A stretch of DNA of 64,000 nucleotides from Streptomonospora sp. PA3 (lineage in GTDB: Bacteria; Actinomycetota; Actinomycetes; Streptosporangiales; Streptosporangiaceae), in assembly GCF_009728995.1 (NCBI RefSeq), contig NZ_VTZW01000003.1, positions 284,341 to 348,340 of the forward strand, read 5' to 3'. The notes beneath the pieces were generated by a model that ran no database searches, was not told where the DNA came from, and saw nothing but the letters and a program-made list of their open reading frames with translations. Position numbers and translations under genes: made by a program. Of this stretch, positions 1 through 7,994 are shown piece by piece. Position 1 is the stretch's first letter. Each line of letters begins with the position of its first letter.

Positions 1-234
1 GTTGACTCCCGGTCCGGCGTGCGCCCAGATGGCGGGCGCCCAGGGGTCCGGTGATCGGACGGAGCCGCGCCGTGCTCCCTGACCTCGGAATCTCCCTTTT
101 ACTCGCCCGTAACGTGCGGCGACACTTTGAGCGTGACAGCATTGATCGACGCATGCAAGGGCGCCTGTAAACCAACCTGGGCGACGCCGTGTCGTGTGCG
201 TCACAGGCGTTATCGGCGGGTTATTTCCCGCTTC
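1..234. other. intergenic edge region, no gene seen
   Basis: No convincing reading frame is visible here. A short dyad (GCGGG-TTATTT-CCCGC, 216-231) lies just beyond the stop of the minus-strand lipid kinase and could help end its transcript, but no T-tract follows. The upstream neighbour lies outside the window. Confidence 0.5.
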
Positions 235-1170
235 TTAACCGACGATTCGTAATGCCTTCGGTACGGATTCGAGATTGACCTGTTTCCGGTGTCCGAGGTA
301 TTCGCCGTCGATCTGGAATGCACGCGGCGCGCGCGATGTGATGCTGATCGCACTCTGGTCGTGCCAGGAGACGTAGCCCGGCCCGTAGGGCGGCACCCCC
401 TTGTGCGAGAGCATCTGGCGCAGCAACTGGGCGGTGCGGACGGTGTTCAGCTGGGTGAGCGCGAACAGGTCCAGGCCCAGGCCGAACCGCGAGCGCGGCG
501 TGGGCTGCACCGGCACCGACCCCGCATAGGTCCACGGCGTCGTGTTGGTCACCAGGGCGAAGTACAGGTCGTGCACGGGATCGTGGCCGGGCGCGGCGAT
601 GCGCAGCGAGGGCACGTTCGCGTCGCCGCGCAGGAACAGCTTCAGCGCGACGGTGATGTAGAGCCCCGGCGACGCGCGCCGGCCCCCGCGCCGCAGCCGG
701 TCGACCTCGTGGACCACGTCGGCGTCCCAGCCGAAGCCCGCGCAGAAGGTGAAGTAGCGGTCGTCCTCGTCGGAGCGCAGCCGCCCCAGACCCACGGTGC
801 GCCGCTCTCCCGCGCGCGCCGCCTCCAGCATCGCCCCGGTGGCCTCGACGGGATCGGTCGGGTGCCCCAGCGCCCGGATGAACACGTTGGCGCTGCCGCC
901 GGGCAGGGCCGCGAAGCTGGGCCGCTCCAGGGTGTCGGGGGTGGCCAGCAGGCCGTTGACGATCTCGTTCACCGTGCCGTCGCCGCCCAGGCTGATGACC
1001 AGCTCGTAGCCCGCCTCCGCCGCCTGCCGGGCCAGCTCGCGCGCGTGGTCGCGGTACTCGGTCTGGGCGACGTCCAGCTCCATCTCGCGCGCGATCGCGC
1101 CGACGAGGACGTCGCGAGACCGGGGCGTGGTCGTGGTCGCCTGCGGGTTGACGATGAACAGGGCGCGCAC
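235..1170 (-). CDS. diacylglycerol/lipid kinase family protein (YegS/DgkB-like)
   Basis: The 311-residue protein has the DAGK catalytic signature: SLGGDGTVNE at residues 60-69, where the GGDGT loop binds ATP phosphates, and PGGSANVF at 90-97. These enzymes phosphorylate diacylglycerol or related lipids at the inner membrane face. Length fits the YegS/DgkB/BmrU family (about 300 residues). Translation starts at a GTG (MRALFIVNPQ), the usual N-terminus of the family, whose first strand carries the VNP motif. It is divergent from the small membrane protein at 1273. Exact lipid substrate cannot be read from sequence. Confidence 0.88.
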   Translation of the reverse strand: MRALFIVNPQATTTTPRSRDVLVGAIAREMELDVAQTEYRDHARELARQAAEAGYELVISLGGDGTVNEIVNGLLATPDTLERPSFAALPGGSANVFIRALGHPTDPVEATGAMLEAARAGERRTVGLGRLRSDEDDRYFTFCAGFGWDADVVHEVDRLRRGGRRASPGLYITVALKLFLRGDANVPSLRIAAPGHDPVHDLYFALVTNTTPWTYAGSVPVQPTPRSRFGLGLDLFALTQLNTVRTAQLLRQMLSHKGVPPYGPGYVSWHDQSAISITSRAPRAFQIDGEYLGHRKQVNLESVPKALRIVG

Positions 1171-1272
1171 GCGGCCCAGTCTAGAGCGCGGCTCCCGCCG
1201 GCCGCGCCCGCCCCCGCCGAGGTCGCGGCGGGGGCGGACGCGGCGACCCCCGTCGGCGAACTAGGCTGGAAC

Positions 1273-1686
1273 GTGTCTTCGCGCCCCATCACCATCACGC
1301 TCGCCGCGGCCGTCCAGGCCCTGGTCGCCGCGGCCGTCGCCGCGGCCGGCGGCTACGTGCTCGTCACCACGCTGCTGGGCCGTGCCGCCGACGTCGGAAC
1401 GGCGATCCCGCTGACCGCCTTCGCGCTGCTCGCCGCCGCGGCCGCGGGCTACTGCGCGTGGGGGCTGCTGCACCTGCACAACTGGGCCCGCAGCCCGGTG
1501 GTGCTCACCCAGCTGTTCGTACTCGTGGTGGCCTACTACATGTACACCAGCGGCCAATACGCGGTCGCCGCCGTCATGGTGGCGGTGGCCGCCGCCGGCC
1601 TGGCGCTGGTGCTGGCGCCGTCCACCACGGCCACGCTGTTCCCCGACGGCACCGTGCGCCGCGGCGGCTCGGCCGACGAGGAGTAG
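1273..1686 (+). CDS. small integral membrane protein, four predicted helices
   Basis: This 137-residue protein starts at GTG 1273 (VSSRPITITLAAAVQ). The open frame continues far upstream, but that part is only antisense to the lipid kinase. Four hydrophobic segments are visible (about residues 6-30, 40-60, 68-88 and 92-112), with a short polar tail ending GGSADEE. It resembles the unnamed actinobacterial membrane proteins often found next to DAGK or sigma-factor genes; no catalytic motif is seen. It converges on the sigma-factor gene at 1764. Function unknown. Confidence 0.72.
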   Translation: MSSRPITITLAAAVQALVAAAVAAAGGYVLVTTLLGRAADVGTAIPLTAFALLAAAAAGYCAWGLLHLHNWARSPVVLTQLFVLVVAYYMYTSGQYAVAAVMVAVAAAGLALVLAPSTTATLFPDGTVRRGGSADEE

Positions 1687-1763
1687 GCCCCGCCGACGGC
1701 GGCCGAGGGCGTCCTCGGCCGTCCTGGCACTCTGTGCGGCCCTTCACGGGCCTCGGCGGGCGC

Positions 1764-2567
1764 TCAGTCGTCGGTGGTCAGCGCCTGGCGCAGCTGCGCC
1801 AGCGTGCGGGCGAGCAGCCGGGAGACGTGCATCTGCGAGATGCCCAGCTCTTGGGCGATCTGCGACTGGGTCATGTTGCCGAAGAAGCGCAGCAGCAGGA
1901 TCCGCTTCTCGCGCGGCGGCAGCTGCTCCAGCAGCGGCTTGAGCGACTCCCGGTACTCCACGCCCTCCAGGGAGTCGTCGACGATGCCCAGCGAGTCGGC
2001 CACCGCGGGAGCGTCCTCGTCCCCGCTGTCGGGGGCGTCCAGGGACACCGTGGAGTAGGCGTTGGCCGACTCCAGGCCCTCCAGGACCTCCTCCTCGGTC
2101 ATGCCCAGGTGCTCGGCCAGCTCGTGGACCGTGGGCGCACGGCCCTCGCGCTGGGAGAGGTCGCTGACCGCCTTGGTCAGCGACAGCTTCAGCTCCTGCA
2201 GCCGGCGCGGCACCCGCACGGCCCAGCCCTTGTCGCGGAAGTGCCGCTTGATCTCGCCGACGATGGTGGGCGTGGCGTAGGTGGAGAACTCCACCCCGCG
2301 GTCGAGGTCGAACCGGTCGATCGACTTGATCAGCCCGATCGTGGCGACCTGGGTGAGGTCGTCCAGCCACTCGCCCCGGTTGCGGAAGCGGCGCGCCAGG
2401 TACTCGACCAGGGGCAGATGCAGCTCGACCAGTTCGTCGCGGATGCGCTGCCGTTCGGGAGCGTCCTCGGGAAGCTCGCTCAGGCGTTCGAACAACTCGC
2501 GCGCACGGGCGCGGTCAGGCACCGCGTGCTCCGTCTTCGCCGTCAGAGCGGGCCCCCTCTCGCTCAC
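1764..2567 (-). CDS. SigB/SigF/SigG-family alternative RNA polymerase sigma factor
   Basis: The 267-residue sigma-70 factor has region 2 around residues 45-115 (core-binding helix with DLTQVATIGLIKSIDRFD, then FSTYATPTIVGEIKRHFRD for -10 recognition). Region 3 follows, and region 4 carries the helix-turn-helix LGISQMHVSRLLARTL near the C-terminus. This is the stress/differentiation group. The GTG start overlaps the stop of the upstream RsbW-like gene by four bases (GTGA), so the two are translationally coupled. The likely role is a stress or sporulation regulon held in check by its partner. Confidence 0.92.
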   Translation of the reverse strand: MSERGPALTAKTEHAVPDRARARELFERLSELPEDAPERQRIRDELVELHLPLVEYLARRFRNRGEWLDDLTQVATIGLIKSIDRFDLDRGVEFSTYATPTIVGEIKRHFRDKGWAVRVPRRLQELKLSLTKAVSDLSQREGRAPTVHELAEHLGMTEEEVLEGLESANAYSTVSLDAPDSGDEDAPAVADSLGIVDDSLEGVEYRESLKPLLEQLPPREKRILLLRFFGNMTQSQIAQELGISQMHVSRLLARTLAQLRQALTTDD

Positions 2568-2989
2568 GCCGTCTCCGCCACGCCGCGCCGTTTGTGCAGC
2601 ACGATGGAGACGCGGTCCTCGGGGCCGGTATCAGCGTCGACCTCTCCGGCCAGGGCCGAAAGAACGGTCCAGGCGAAGGTGTCGCGCGCGGGGAGCCGGC
2701 CGTCGGCTGTCAGCACCGAGACGGAGATGCGCATGCCGTCGCCGGTGAGTTCGAACTCGGTGGTCAGGTCGGTCCCCGGCAGTGCCTGGGTGAGCAGCAT
2801 CGCGCACGCCTCGTCGACCCCGATGCGCAGGTCCTCGATCTCGTCGAGGGTGAAGTCGAGTCGGGCCGCCAAGCCCGCCGTCGCGGTGCGCAGCACGGAC
2901 AGGTAGGCGCTGTCGGCCGGCATCCGGACCGTCACAGCGTCCCGCACCTCCGTTGCACCCGGCGACGGTGCGGCGGTTTCTTCGGTCAC
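2564..2989 (-). CDS. RsbW-like anti-sigma regulatory factor (HATPase domain)
   Basis: I start this 141-residue protein at the GTG at 2989 because GGAGGAGGCAC directly precedes it; the frame extends to 3151 without a good start. Residues about 20-135 match the GHKL/HATPase fold of RsbW/SpoIIAB anti-sigma factors. In the N-box, DLRIGVDEACAMLL, the glutamate (60) is present but the usual Mg-ATP-binding asparagine four residues on is methionine, as I recall for some actinobacterial UsfX/RsbW proteins. It probably sequesters the coupled sigma factor; kinase activity is doubtful. No anti-anti-sigma gene is adjacent. Confidence 0.85.
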   Translation of the reverse strand: MTEETAAPSPGATEVRDAVTVRMPADSAYLSVLRTATAGLAARLDFTLDEIEDLRIGVDEACAMLLTQALPGTDLTTEFELTGDGMRISVSVLTADGRLPARDTFAWTVLSALAGEVDADTGPEDRVSIVLHKRRGVAETA

Positions 2990-3282
2990 GTGCCTCCTCC
3001 GGGAAGCGAGTTTGCCGCTTGAGTGAAATCTATCTTGTTTGGATCCCCGTTCGGTGCACAGACCGCCGCCCGTGTCCCGTACCGGCCCCACGCCCCCTTG
3101 TCTCGGACACGTCCGAAAGTGCGCACACCGGCGGGATGCAGCGCATGCCACTCCGATGCGCGGCCGGATTCGATCCGGTATCCACGGATTCGGCGGGGGA
3201 GGGGTGTGTTGCGCCCCCGCGTCGCGGTGAAGGTGCCCTCAGTCGCACTCTGGGCGTCGAGAGTGGCGCCGGGCTTGGCGGA

Positions 3283-3537
3283 TCATGAACCGCCTGTCCG
3301 GCCGGGACGATCGGCGACGAAGGTGCCCCGCTGCGGCAGCGTGACCACCCAGCCCTCCTCGCGCAGCAGCGCGACGGCGCGACGCGCCGTCTCCCGGGCC
3401 ACACCGTGGTCGGCCACCAGTTCCGATTCCGAGGGGATGGGGTCGCGCGGCTTCAGAGAGCCGGACTGGATCTGTTCACGAATAGCACGCGCCACCTGCT
3501 GATACAGGGGTGTGGGGTCGAAGCGGTCAACCTGCAT
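3283..3537 (-). CDS. short GntR-family transcriptional regulator
   Basis: The 84 residues are little more than a GntR winged helix-turn-helix: PLYQQVARAIREQI (10-23), the PSESELVADHGVARETARRA recognition helices (35-54) and the wing TLPQRGTFVA. No effector-binding domain follows, so it matches the truncated HTH-only GntR proteins common in actinomycetes. It is divergent from two coupled small genes at 3703-4208, and the 165-base spacer holds repeated motifs, so it probably controls that pair and itself. The ligand, if any, is not evident. Confidence 0.88.
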   Translation of the reverse strand: MQVDRFDPTPLYQQVARAIREQIQSGSLKPRDPIPSESELVADHGVARETARRAVALLREEGWVVTLPQRGTFVADRPGRTGGS

Positions 3538-3702
3538 ATTCGGACGTTAGCCACGACCCGTCGGTCCCTCATATGGCAGACGTCCTAGACAAGGCAGACG
3601 TGGCATATGTATGGTCGAGTCTTGGTCCGTGAAAATGCGGAACCCCCGCGACGCGTGACCGCGCGCCCGGGGGCCATGGCCTACCTGAGAAAGCAGGCAG
3701 AC
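3538..3702. promoter_or_regulatory. divergent promoter/operator region of the GntR cassette
   Basis: CATATG occurs twice (3571 and 3603) flanking two direct copies of GGCAGACGT (about 3575 and 3593), with CCTAGACAAG between them. The paired CATATG/GCAGACGT layout looks like an operator for a small dimeric regulator. The spacer is clearly less G+C-rich than its surroundings, as expected for promoters. Binding by the adjacent GntR protein is inference. Confidence 0.45.
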
Positions 3703-3969
3703 ATGCGAATCCTAGTAGCCGTGCTGGCGGCTCTTGCGAACCTCGTCCGGCCCGGCCGCGGAGTCCGGTCGGCGGTGGGGACGGACGCCCGTCCACGGCC
3801 GGTGCGCCCCCTACGCGTCATGCGGGCCGCGCGCGTCCGCCCCTACGTCTTCGACCGATCCTTCCCCGCCCACGACGACGTCCTCTCGCCGGTCCCGCCG
3901 TACGTGCTGCTTTGGGAGCGCGGCAGTGGGGCGGAGCGACTCGCGGCGGCTATCGGCGGTGTCCGATGA
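3703..3969 (+). CDS. small unknown protein A of GntR-linked pair
   Basis: The likely product is 88 residues from ATG 3703 (MRILVAVLAALANLVRP); ATG 3676 is an in-frame alternative. A short hydrophobic N-terminus is followed by an arginine-rich stretch and a conserved-looking tail (RPYVFDRSFPAHDD...PPYVLLWERG). Small proteins with this layout, next to short GntR regulators, occur in several actinomycetes, but I know of no assigned function. Its stop codon overlaps the start of the next gene (ATGA), so the two are co-translated. It could be a membrane-associated peptide. Confidence 0.6.
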   Translation: MRILVAVLAALANLVRPGRGVRSAVGTDARPRPVRPLRVMRAARVRPYVFDRSFPAHDDVLSPVPPYVLLWERGSGAERLAAAIGGVR

Positions 3970-4208
3970 TCTACTTCTCCGACTGCTGGGAGCGGCCCGA
4001 CGAGGCGCATGCCGACGCGCTCTACGACACCCTCAGCGACGCACTCAAAGAGCGCGGTCACACCCCCGCCCAGCGTGCCCGTGCCCAGGACAACGCCGAT
4101 GCGGCGTTCGGCGTGCTGGACATGTGGCTGCGGTCAGGGGGAGTGCTGCCGTCACCGTGGCGGCGCTGCCCGCGGTCCGGCGGCGGCGGTGAGGCGCAGG
4201 CGGGCTGA
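3966..4208 (+). CDS. small unknown protein B of GntR-linked pair
   Basis: The 80-residue product starts at ATG 3966, overlapping the previous stop by four bases. The N-terminal 50 residues look like a compact helical domain rich in acidic residues and alanine (MIYFSDCWERPDEAHADALY ... ERGHTPAQRARAQDNADAAF). The tail is low-complexity (RRCPRSGGGGEAQAG). I do not recognise the family. Tight coupling to protein A and the divergent GntR gene suggest a single regulated unit; whether the pair forms a complex, signal or defence/antitoxin-like module cannot be told from sequence. Confidence 0.6.
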   Translation: MIYFSDCWERPDEAHADALYDTLSDALKERGHTPAQRARAQDNADAAFGVLDMWLRSGGVLPSPWRRCPRSGGGGEAQAG

Positions 4209-4242
4209 GGCCGGCTCCCTGCCCCACGCACGGCCGGGGGCG

Positions 4243-4599
4243 CTACTCCGCCGAGTCCAGGTAGCGGCCCAGGACCTCGGCTTCGGCGCGGAGGCGGGCG
4301 GCGGCATCGTTCCGGCCGAGCTGCTCGTACTCCCGCGCCGAGGCCGTGCGCTCCTCCGTCTCGCGGGCGACGATCGCGCGAACCTCGGCCGCGGACAGCA
4401 CGCGGCGGTCGGCCTCGGCCGCGCCGACCCCCGCGGCCGCGCCCGCCACGTGCTCACTGCCGGCGGCGGTGTCCACCGCGCCGGCCTCGATCGCCTCGGC
4501 GTTCTCGAGGGCGGCCAGCGCGGAGCGGAGTGCGGCGGCGGTCGTCTTGTCGCGGTTCTTCAAGGCGGCCGTCAGGTCCCGGCGCATAGCTCTACGCAT
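4243..4599 (-). CDS. GatB/YqeY domain-containing protein
   Basis: The 118-residue protein starts MRRAMRRDLTAALKNRDKTT, the typical opening of the YqeY family, and ends with a helical region (EYEQLGRNDAAARLRAEAEVL) as in that family. YqeY proteins resemble the tRNA-binding tail of GatB amidotransferase, but their role is unsettled. At 118 residues it is shorter than the usual ~150: the central part is compressed and alanine-rich. ATG 4587 is a possible alternative start. The acetyltransferase gene upstream is on the same strand with a 56-base gap. Confidence 0.8.
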   Translation of the reverse strand: MRRAMRRDLTAALKNRDKTTAAALRSALAALENAEAIEAGAVDTAAGSEHVAGAAAGVGAAEADRRVLSAAEVRAIVARETEERTASAREYEQLGRNDAAARLRAEAEVLGRYLDSAE

Positions 4600-4655
4600 G
4601 CGCCGGAACCTAGCCCACCCGATTCCTCCGGTCGAACCGTTTTCGGCCGCTCGGC

Positions 4656-5153
4656 TCAGCCCTGGCCCGCGGCGCCCAGCTCGCGCAGCGCCTCGCCGTC
4701 GAGGCGGAAGACGGTCCACTCGTCCATCGGCCGGGCGCCCAGGGACTTGTAGAACTCGATCGACGGCGTGTTCCAGTCCAAAACCCACCACTGCAGGCGG
4801 TCGTAGCCGCGCTCCACGCACAGTTCGGCCAGCGTCTTCAGCAGGGCCTTGCCGTAGCCGCGGCCGCGGTGCTCCGGGCGGACGTAGAGGTCCTCCAGGT
4901 AGATGCCGGGGTTCCCGGTCCAGGTGGAGAAGTTGCGGAACCACAGGGCGAACCCGGCGACGATGGCCGGGCCGCCGCCCTGGGGCTCGTGTTCGGCGAT
5001 GTGGGCCCCGGCGACGGCGTCGCCGCCGAACAGGGCCTCGTGGAACTGGGCCTCGGTGGCCACCGCCGCCTCGGGCTCCTTCTCGTACTCGGCGAGCTCG
5101 CGGACCAGGCGGAGGATGACGGGAACGTCGTCGGGGCGGGCGGGGCGGATCAC
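4656..5153 (-). CDS. GNAT-family N-acetyltransferase (diamine acetyltransferase-like)
   Basis: The 165-residue protein starts at GTG 5153 (VIRPARPDDVPVILRLVREL) with GAGGAG upstream; the longer open frame lacks a credible start. The GNAT core is clear: acetyl-CoA pyrophosphate loop VRPEHRGRGYGKAL (91-104) and the C-terminal WWVLDWNTPSIEFYKSLGA helix-strand pattern. LEDLYV before the loop and the overall match point to the spermidine/diamine (SAT1/thialysine) acetyltransferase group. It lies 61 bases after the ABC ATPase gene and may be co-transcribed. Substrate not proven. Confidence 0.88.
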   Translation of the reverse strand: MIRPARPDDVPVILRLVRELAEYEKEPEAAVATEAQFHEALFGGDAVAGAHIAEHEPQGGGPAIVAGFALWFRNFSTWTGNPGIYLEDLYVRPEHRGRGYGKALLKTLAELCVERGYDRLQWWVLDWNTPSIEFYKSLGARPMDEWTVFRLDGEALRELGAAGQG

Positions 5154-5214
5154 GGTTCTCCTCGAAGTTTCTCGGCGAAGGCCGCCGACCGGCCGTCCGC
5201 GCGGCCCCGGCGGC

Positions 5215-6021
5215 TCACAGGACCTTGGACAAAAACGCGCGGGTGCGCTCGTGCCGGGGGTCGGAGAGCACGCCGCGCGGCTCGCCCGACTCCACGACGA
5301 CACCGCCGTCCATGAAGACCAGCTTGTCGCCGACCTCGCGGGCGAAGCCCATCTCGTGCGTCACCACGATCATGGTCATGCCCTCCTCGGCCAGCCCCTT
5401 CATCACGTCGAGCACGTCGCCCACCAGTTCGGGGTCGAGCGCGCTGGTGGGCTCGTCGAACAGCATCAGCTCCGGGTGCATGGCCAGCGCCCGGGCGATG
5501 GCCGCGCGCTGCTGCTGGCCGCCGGAGAGCTGGCGCGGGTACTCCGGCGCCTTGTCGGCCAGCCCCACCCGGTCCAGCAGCTCCAGTGCGCGCTCGCGGG
5601 CCGCCGAGCGCGGTTCGCCCTTGACCCGGACGGGCGCCTCCATCACGTTGCCCAGCACCGTCATGTGCGGGAACAGGTTGAAGTTCTGGAAGACCATGCC
5701 GATGCCGCGCCGCTGGCGTGCGACCTGGCTGTCGTGCAGCTCGTAGAGCTTGCCCGCGCGCTGCCGGTAGCCCATCAGCTGGCCGTCGACCCACAGCTTG
5801 CCCGCGCTGATCTTCTCCAGGTGGTTGATGCAGCGCAGGAACGTGGACTTGCCCGAGCCGGAGGGGCCCACGACGCAGGCGACCTCGCCGCGGCGCACCT
5901 CCAGGTCGATGCCGCGCAGCACCTCCAGGCGGCCGAAGGACTTGTGCACGTTCTCGGCCACGACCATGCGGTCGTCTCCGGGGCCGGTCACCACACCGGC
6001 CTCAGCGGTGTTCTGGGTCAA
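5215..6021 (-). CDS. amino acid ABC transporter ATP-binding protein (GlnQ-like)
   Basis: The 268-residue ATPase has Walker [10 protein letters not shown] (52-60), Q-loop [12 protein letters not shown], signature LSGGQQQR (165-172), Walker B LMLFDE (185-190) and the switch histidine in VVTHEMGFA (H222). The sequence closely fits polar amino-acid importers. The chosen start is a TTG preceded by AGGACGG; a later ATG (residue 19, [12 protein letters not shown]) is possible. It is the third gene of the operon, nine bases after the permease. It powers uptake of the amino acid bound by the lipoprotein encoded first. Confidence 0.94.
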   Translation of the reverse strand: MTQNTAEAGVVTGPGDDRMVVAENVHKSFGRLEVLRGIDLEVRRGEVACVVGPSGSGKSTFLRCINHLEKISAGKLWVDGQLMGYRQRAGKLYELHDSQVARQRRGIGMVFQNFNLFPHMTVLGNVMEAPVRVKGEPRSAARERALELLDRVGLADKAPEYPRQLSGGQQQRAAIARALAMHPELMLFDEPTSALDPELVGDVLDVMKGLAEEGMTMIVVTHEMGFAREVGDKLVFMDGGVVVESGEPRGVLSDPRHERTRAFLSKVL

Positions 6022-6030
6022 CTCGCCGTC

Positions 6031-7017
6031 CTACTCGCTCTGAACACTCGGTGCGGCGCCCCGCCCGGCTCCGCCCGCGCCGCGCGCGCTCCGGTCGGAG
6101 CGGCTGAACGCCTGCTCCAGGTAGTACTGGCCCGCCATCATCACGCTGGTGATCGCCAGGTACCACAGGCAGGCCGCCACCAGCATGGGGAACAGGTTGA
6201 AGGTGCGGGCGCCGATCTGCTGCAGCTGGAAGAACAGCTCGGTGGTCAGCGGGATGGCCGACACCAGGGAGGTGTCCTTCATGATCGCCGTGGCCTCGTT
6301 GCCGGTCGGCGGGATGATCACCCGCAGCGCCTGGGGCAGGGTGATGCGCCGCAGCACCAGCCCCTGGTTCATGCCCAGCGCCTGCGCGGCCTCGGTCTGG
6401 CCCTTGTCGACCGAGAGCAGGCCGGCCCGCACGATCTCGGCCATGTAGGCGCCCTGGGACAGCGACAGCGCGATGACGGCCGCGACGAACGGGCTGAGCA
6501 GGGTCTCCATCGGCACGGAGTAGAAGCGGGCGCCGTCCTCGAAGCCCAGAAGCGGCAGCCAGTAGTTGTCGAAGGGGATCCCGAGCTCAAGCGTCTGGTA
6601 CAGGATGGCCACGTTGCCGAACAGCACGCACAGCACGATGCGCGGGACGGCGCGGAAGAACCAGGTGTAGAGCCAGGCCACGGAGACCAGCACCGGGTTG
6701 TCCGACAGCCGCATGACGGCCACGACGATGCCGATCGCGATGCCCAGCGCCAGCGACACCGCCGCCAGGATGATCGTCGTGCGCACACCGATGAGTACCG
6801 GTGCGGAGAACATCTGCTCGAACAGGAACGGCCAGTCGAACGCCGGGTTCGTGACGAGCATGTGCACGAACATCGCGGCGAACAGCAGCAGGAAGCCCGC
6901 TGCGACCCAGCGCCCGGGGTGGCGGACGGGGATGGCCTTGACGGGTTCGGGCGGGGACTGCCCGGCCGGCGCCGCGGGTCCGTGCGCCGGCCGGGGGTCG
7001 TCGGGAGTCGTACTCAC
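6031..7017 (-). CDS. amino acid ABC transporter permease
   Basis: From GTG 7017, with AGAAGG upstream, the product is 328 residues. A proline-rich cytoplasmic lead of about 30 residues is followed by a membrane helix (WVAAGFLLLFAAMFVHMLV) and a BPD/HisM-type permease core with several more helices. The EAA loop that docks on the ATPase is visible as EAAQALGMNQGLVLRRITLP. A single permease polypeptide with a long N-terminal extension is usual for actinobacterial glutamate/polar amino-acid systems, where it works as a homodimer. Confidence 0.93.
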   Translation of the reverse strand: MSTTPDDPRPAHGPAAPAGQSPPEPVKAIPVRHPGRWVAAGFLLLFAAMFVHMLVTNPAFDWPFLFEQMFSAPVLIGVRTTIILAAVSLALGIAIGIVVAVMRLSDNPVLVSVAWLYTWFFRAVPRIVLCVLFGNVAILYQTLELGIPFDNYWLPLLGFEDGARFYSVPMETLLSPFVAAVIALSLSQGAYMAEIVRAGLLSVDKGQTEAAQALGMNQGLVLRRITLPQALRVIIPPTGNEATAIMKDTSLVSAIPLTTELFFQLQQIGARTFNLFPMLVAACLWYLAITSVMMAGQYYLEQAFSRSDRSARGAGGAGRGAAPSVQSE

Positions 7018-7034
7018 GTGCCTTCTGGTGCCTT

Positions 7035-7994
7035 CTAGCCCTCGACGGACGGATTGACCTCGGAGGTGTCCAGGGTGCCCTGCTTGTCCAGCTCCCACTT
7101 GGCCAGGATCTCGGTGTAGGTCCCGTCGTCCATGATGCTCTGGTACCCGGCGGAGACGGCCTCGGCGAGCTCGGTGTCGTCCTTGGCGGTGATGGCGCCG
7201 TAGGGTGCGGCCTCGTACTGCTCGCCGAGCGTCTCCAGCTTGCCCTCGGTCTGCTCGACGGCGTAGACGGCGACCGGCATGTCGGCGAGGCCGGCGTCGT
7301 TGCGCCCGGAGATGATCGACTCGGTGGCCTGGTTCTGCCCCTTGTACTTGCTGATGTTGATCTTCTTCTCGCCGTTGTCGACGCACTCCTGGCTGCGGGC
7401 CTCGATGTCCTCGACCTGGATCGTGTTGGCCTGGACCGCGATGTTCTTGCCGCATGCGTTGTCGGGGTCGACGCCGGCCGGGTTGCCCTTGGCGGTGAAC
7501 CACTGGGTGCCCACGGTGTAGTAGCTCACCATGTTCACCTGCTGCATGCGCTCCTCGTTGATGGTGAACGAGGAGACCCCCACGTCGTACTTGCCGGTGT
7601 CGACGCCCTCGACGATGGTGCCGAACGTGGAGCTCTGCCAGCGGGTCTCAAGGTCCAGCTTGGCGGCCACGGCGTTGAACAGCTCCACGTCGAAGCCGAC
7701 CACGGTCTCGCCGTCGGGGGCCAGGAACTCGGCGGGGGGATAGGTGGAGTCGGTCCCGATCTTGACGAAGCCCTGGTCGCGGATGTCCTGGGGGACCATC
7801 TCGGCGAGCTGGGGATCGGCCTGGACCGACGGCGTGGACGTGGTGTCGACGCCGCCGTTGGCGGAACCGCCTTCGCCGCCGCCACCACCGCCGCCGCAGG
7901 CCGACAGCGCGAGCGCTGCGGCGAGGGCGCCGGCATAGCAGGGGAGGCGGCCGATACGGGCAGCCGGCGCGGTCAGGTGCTTCAGCACGGCCAC
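7035..7994 (-). CDS. amino acid ABC transporter substrate-binding lipoprotein
   Basis: I start this 319-residue protein at GTG 7994, because GGAGAAGGAG precedes it and a lipoprotein signal follows at once: lipobox L-S-A-C with the lipidated cysteine at residue 33, then a glycine-rich linker. The remainder is a type-3 periplasmic-binding fold (VKIGTDSTYPPAEFLAPDG ... VVGFDVELFNAVAAKLDLE). It delivers substrate to the permease encoded 17 bases downstream. The ligand is probably a polar or charged amino acid; the specificity is not readable. Confidence 0.93.
   Translation of the reverse strand: MAVLKHLTAPAARIGRLPCYAGALAAALALSACGGGGGGGEGGSANGGVDTTSTPSVQADPQLAEMVPQDIRDQGFVKIGTDSTYPPAEFLAPDGETVVGFDVELFNAVAAKLDLETRWQSSTFGTIVEGVDTGKYDVGVSSFTINEERMQQVNMVSYYTVGTQWFTAKGNPAGVDPDNACGKNIAVQANTIQVEDIEARSQECVDNGEKKINISKYKGQNQATESIISGRNDAGLADMPVAVYAVEQTEGKLETLGEQYEAAPYGAITAKDDTELAEAVSAGYQSIMDDGTYTEILAKWELDKQGTLDTSEVNPSVEG

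Noticed and set aside
221-535. Minus-strand frame of 104 codons over the lipid-kinase 3' end
   Set aside because: It lies in another frame of a clearly coding gene, has no ribosome site and a biased Ala/Arg/Pro composition typical of shadow frames.
289-1272. Long N-terminal extension of the membrane protein at 1273
   Set aside because: The region is antisense to the lipid-kinase gene and its sequence is low-complexity; membrane helices begin only after GTG 1273.
4901-7038. 711-codon plus-strand frame opposite the ABC operon
   Set aside because: Antisense to three well-supported transporter genes; long open antisense frames are expected at this G+C content.
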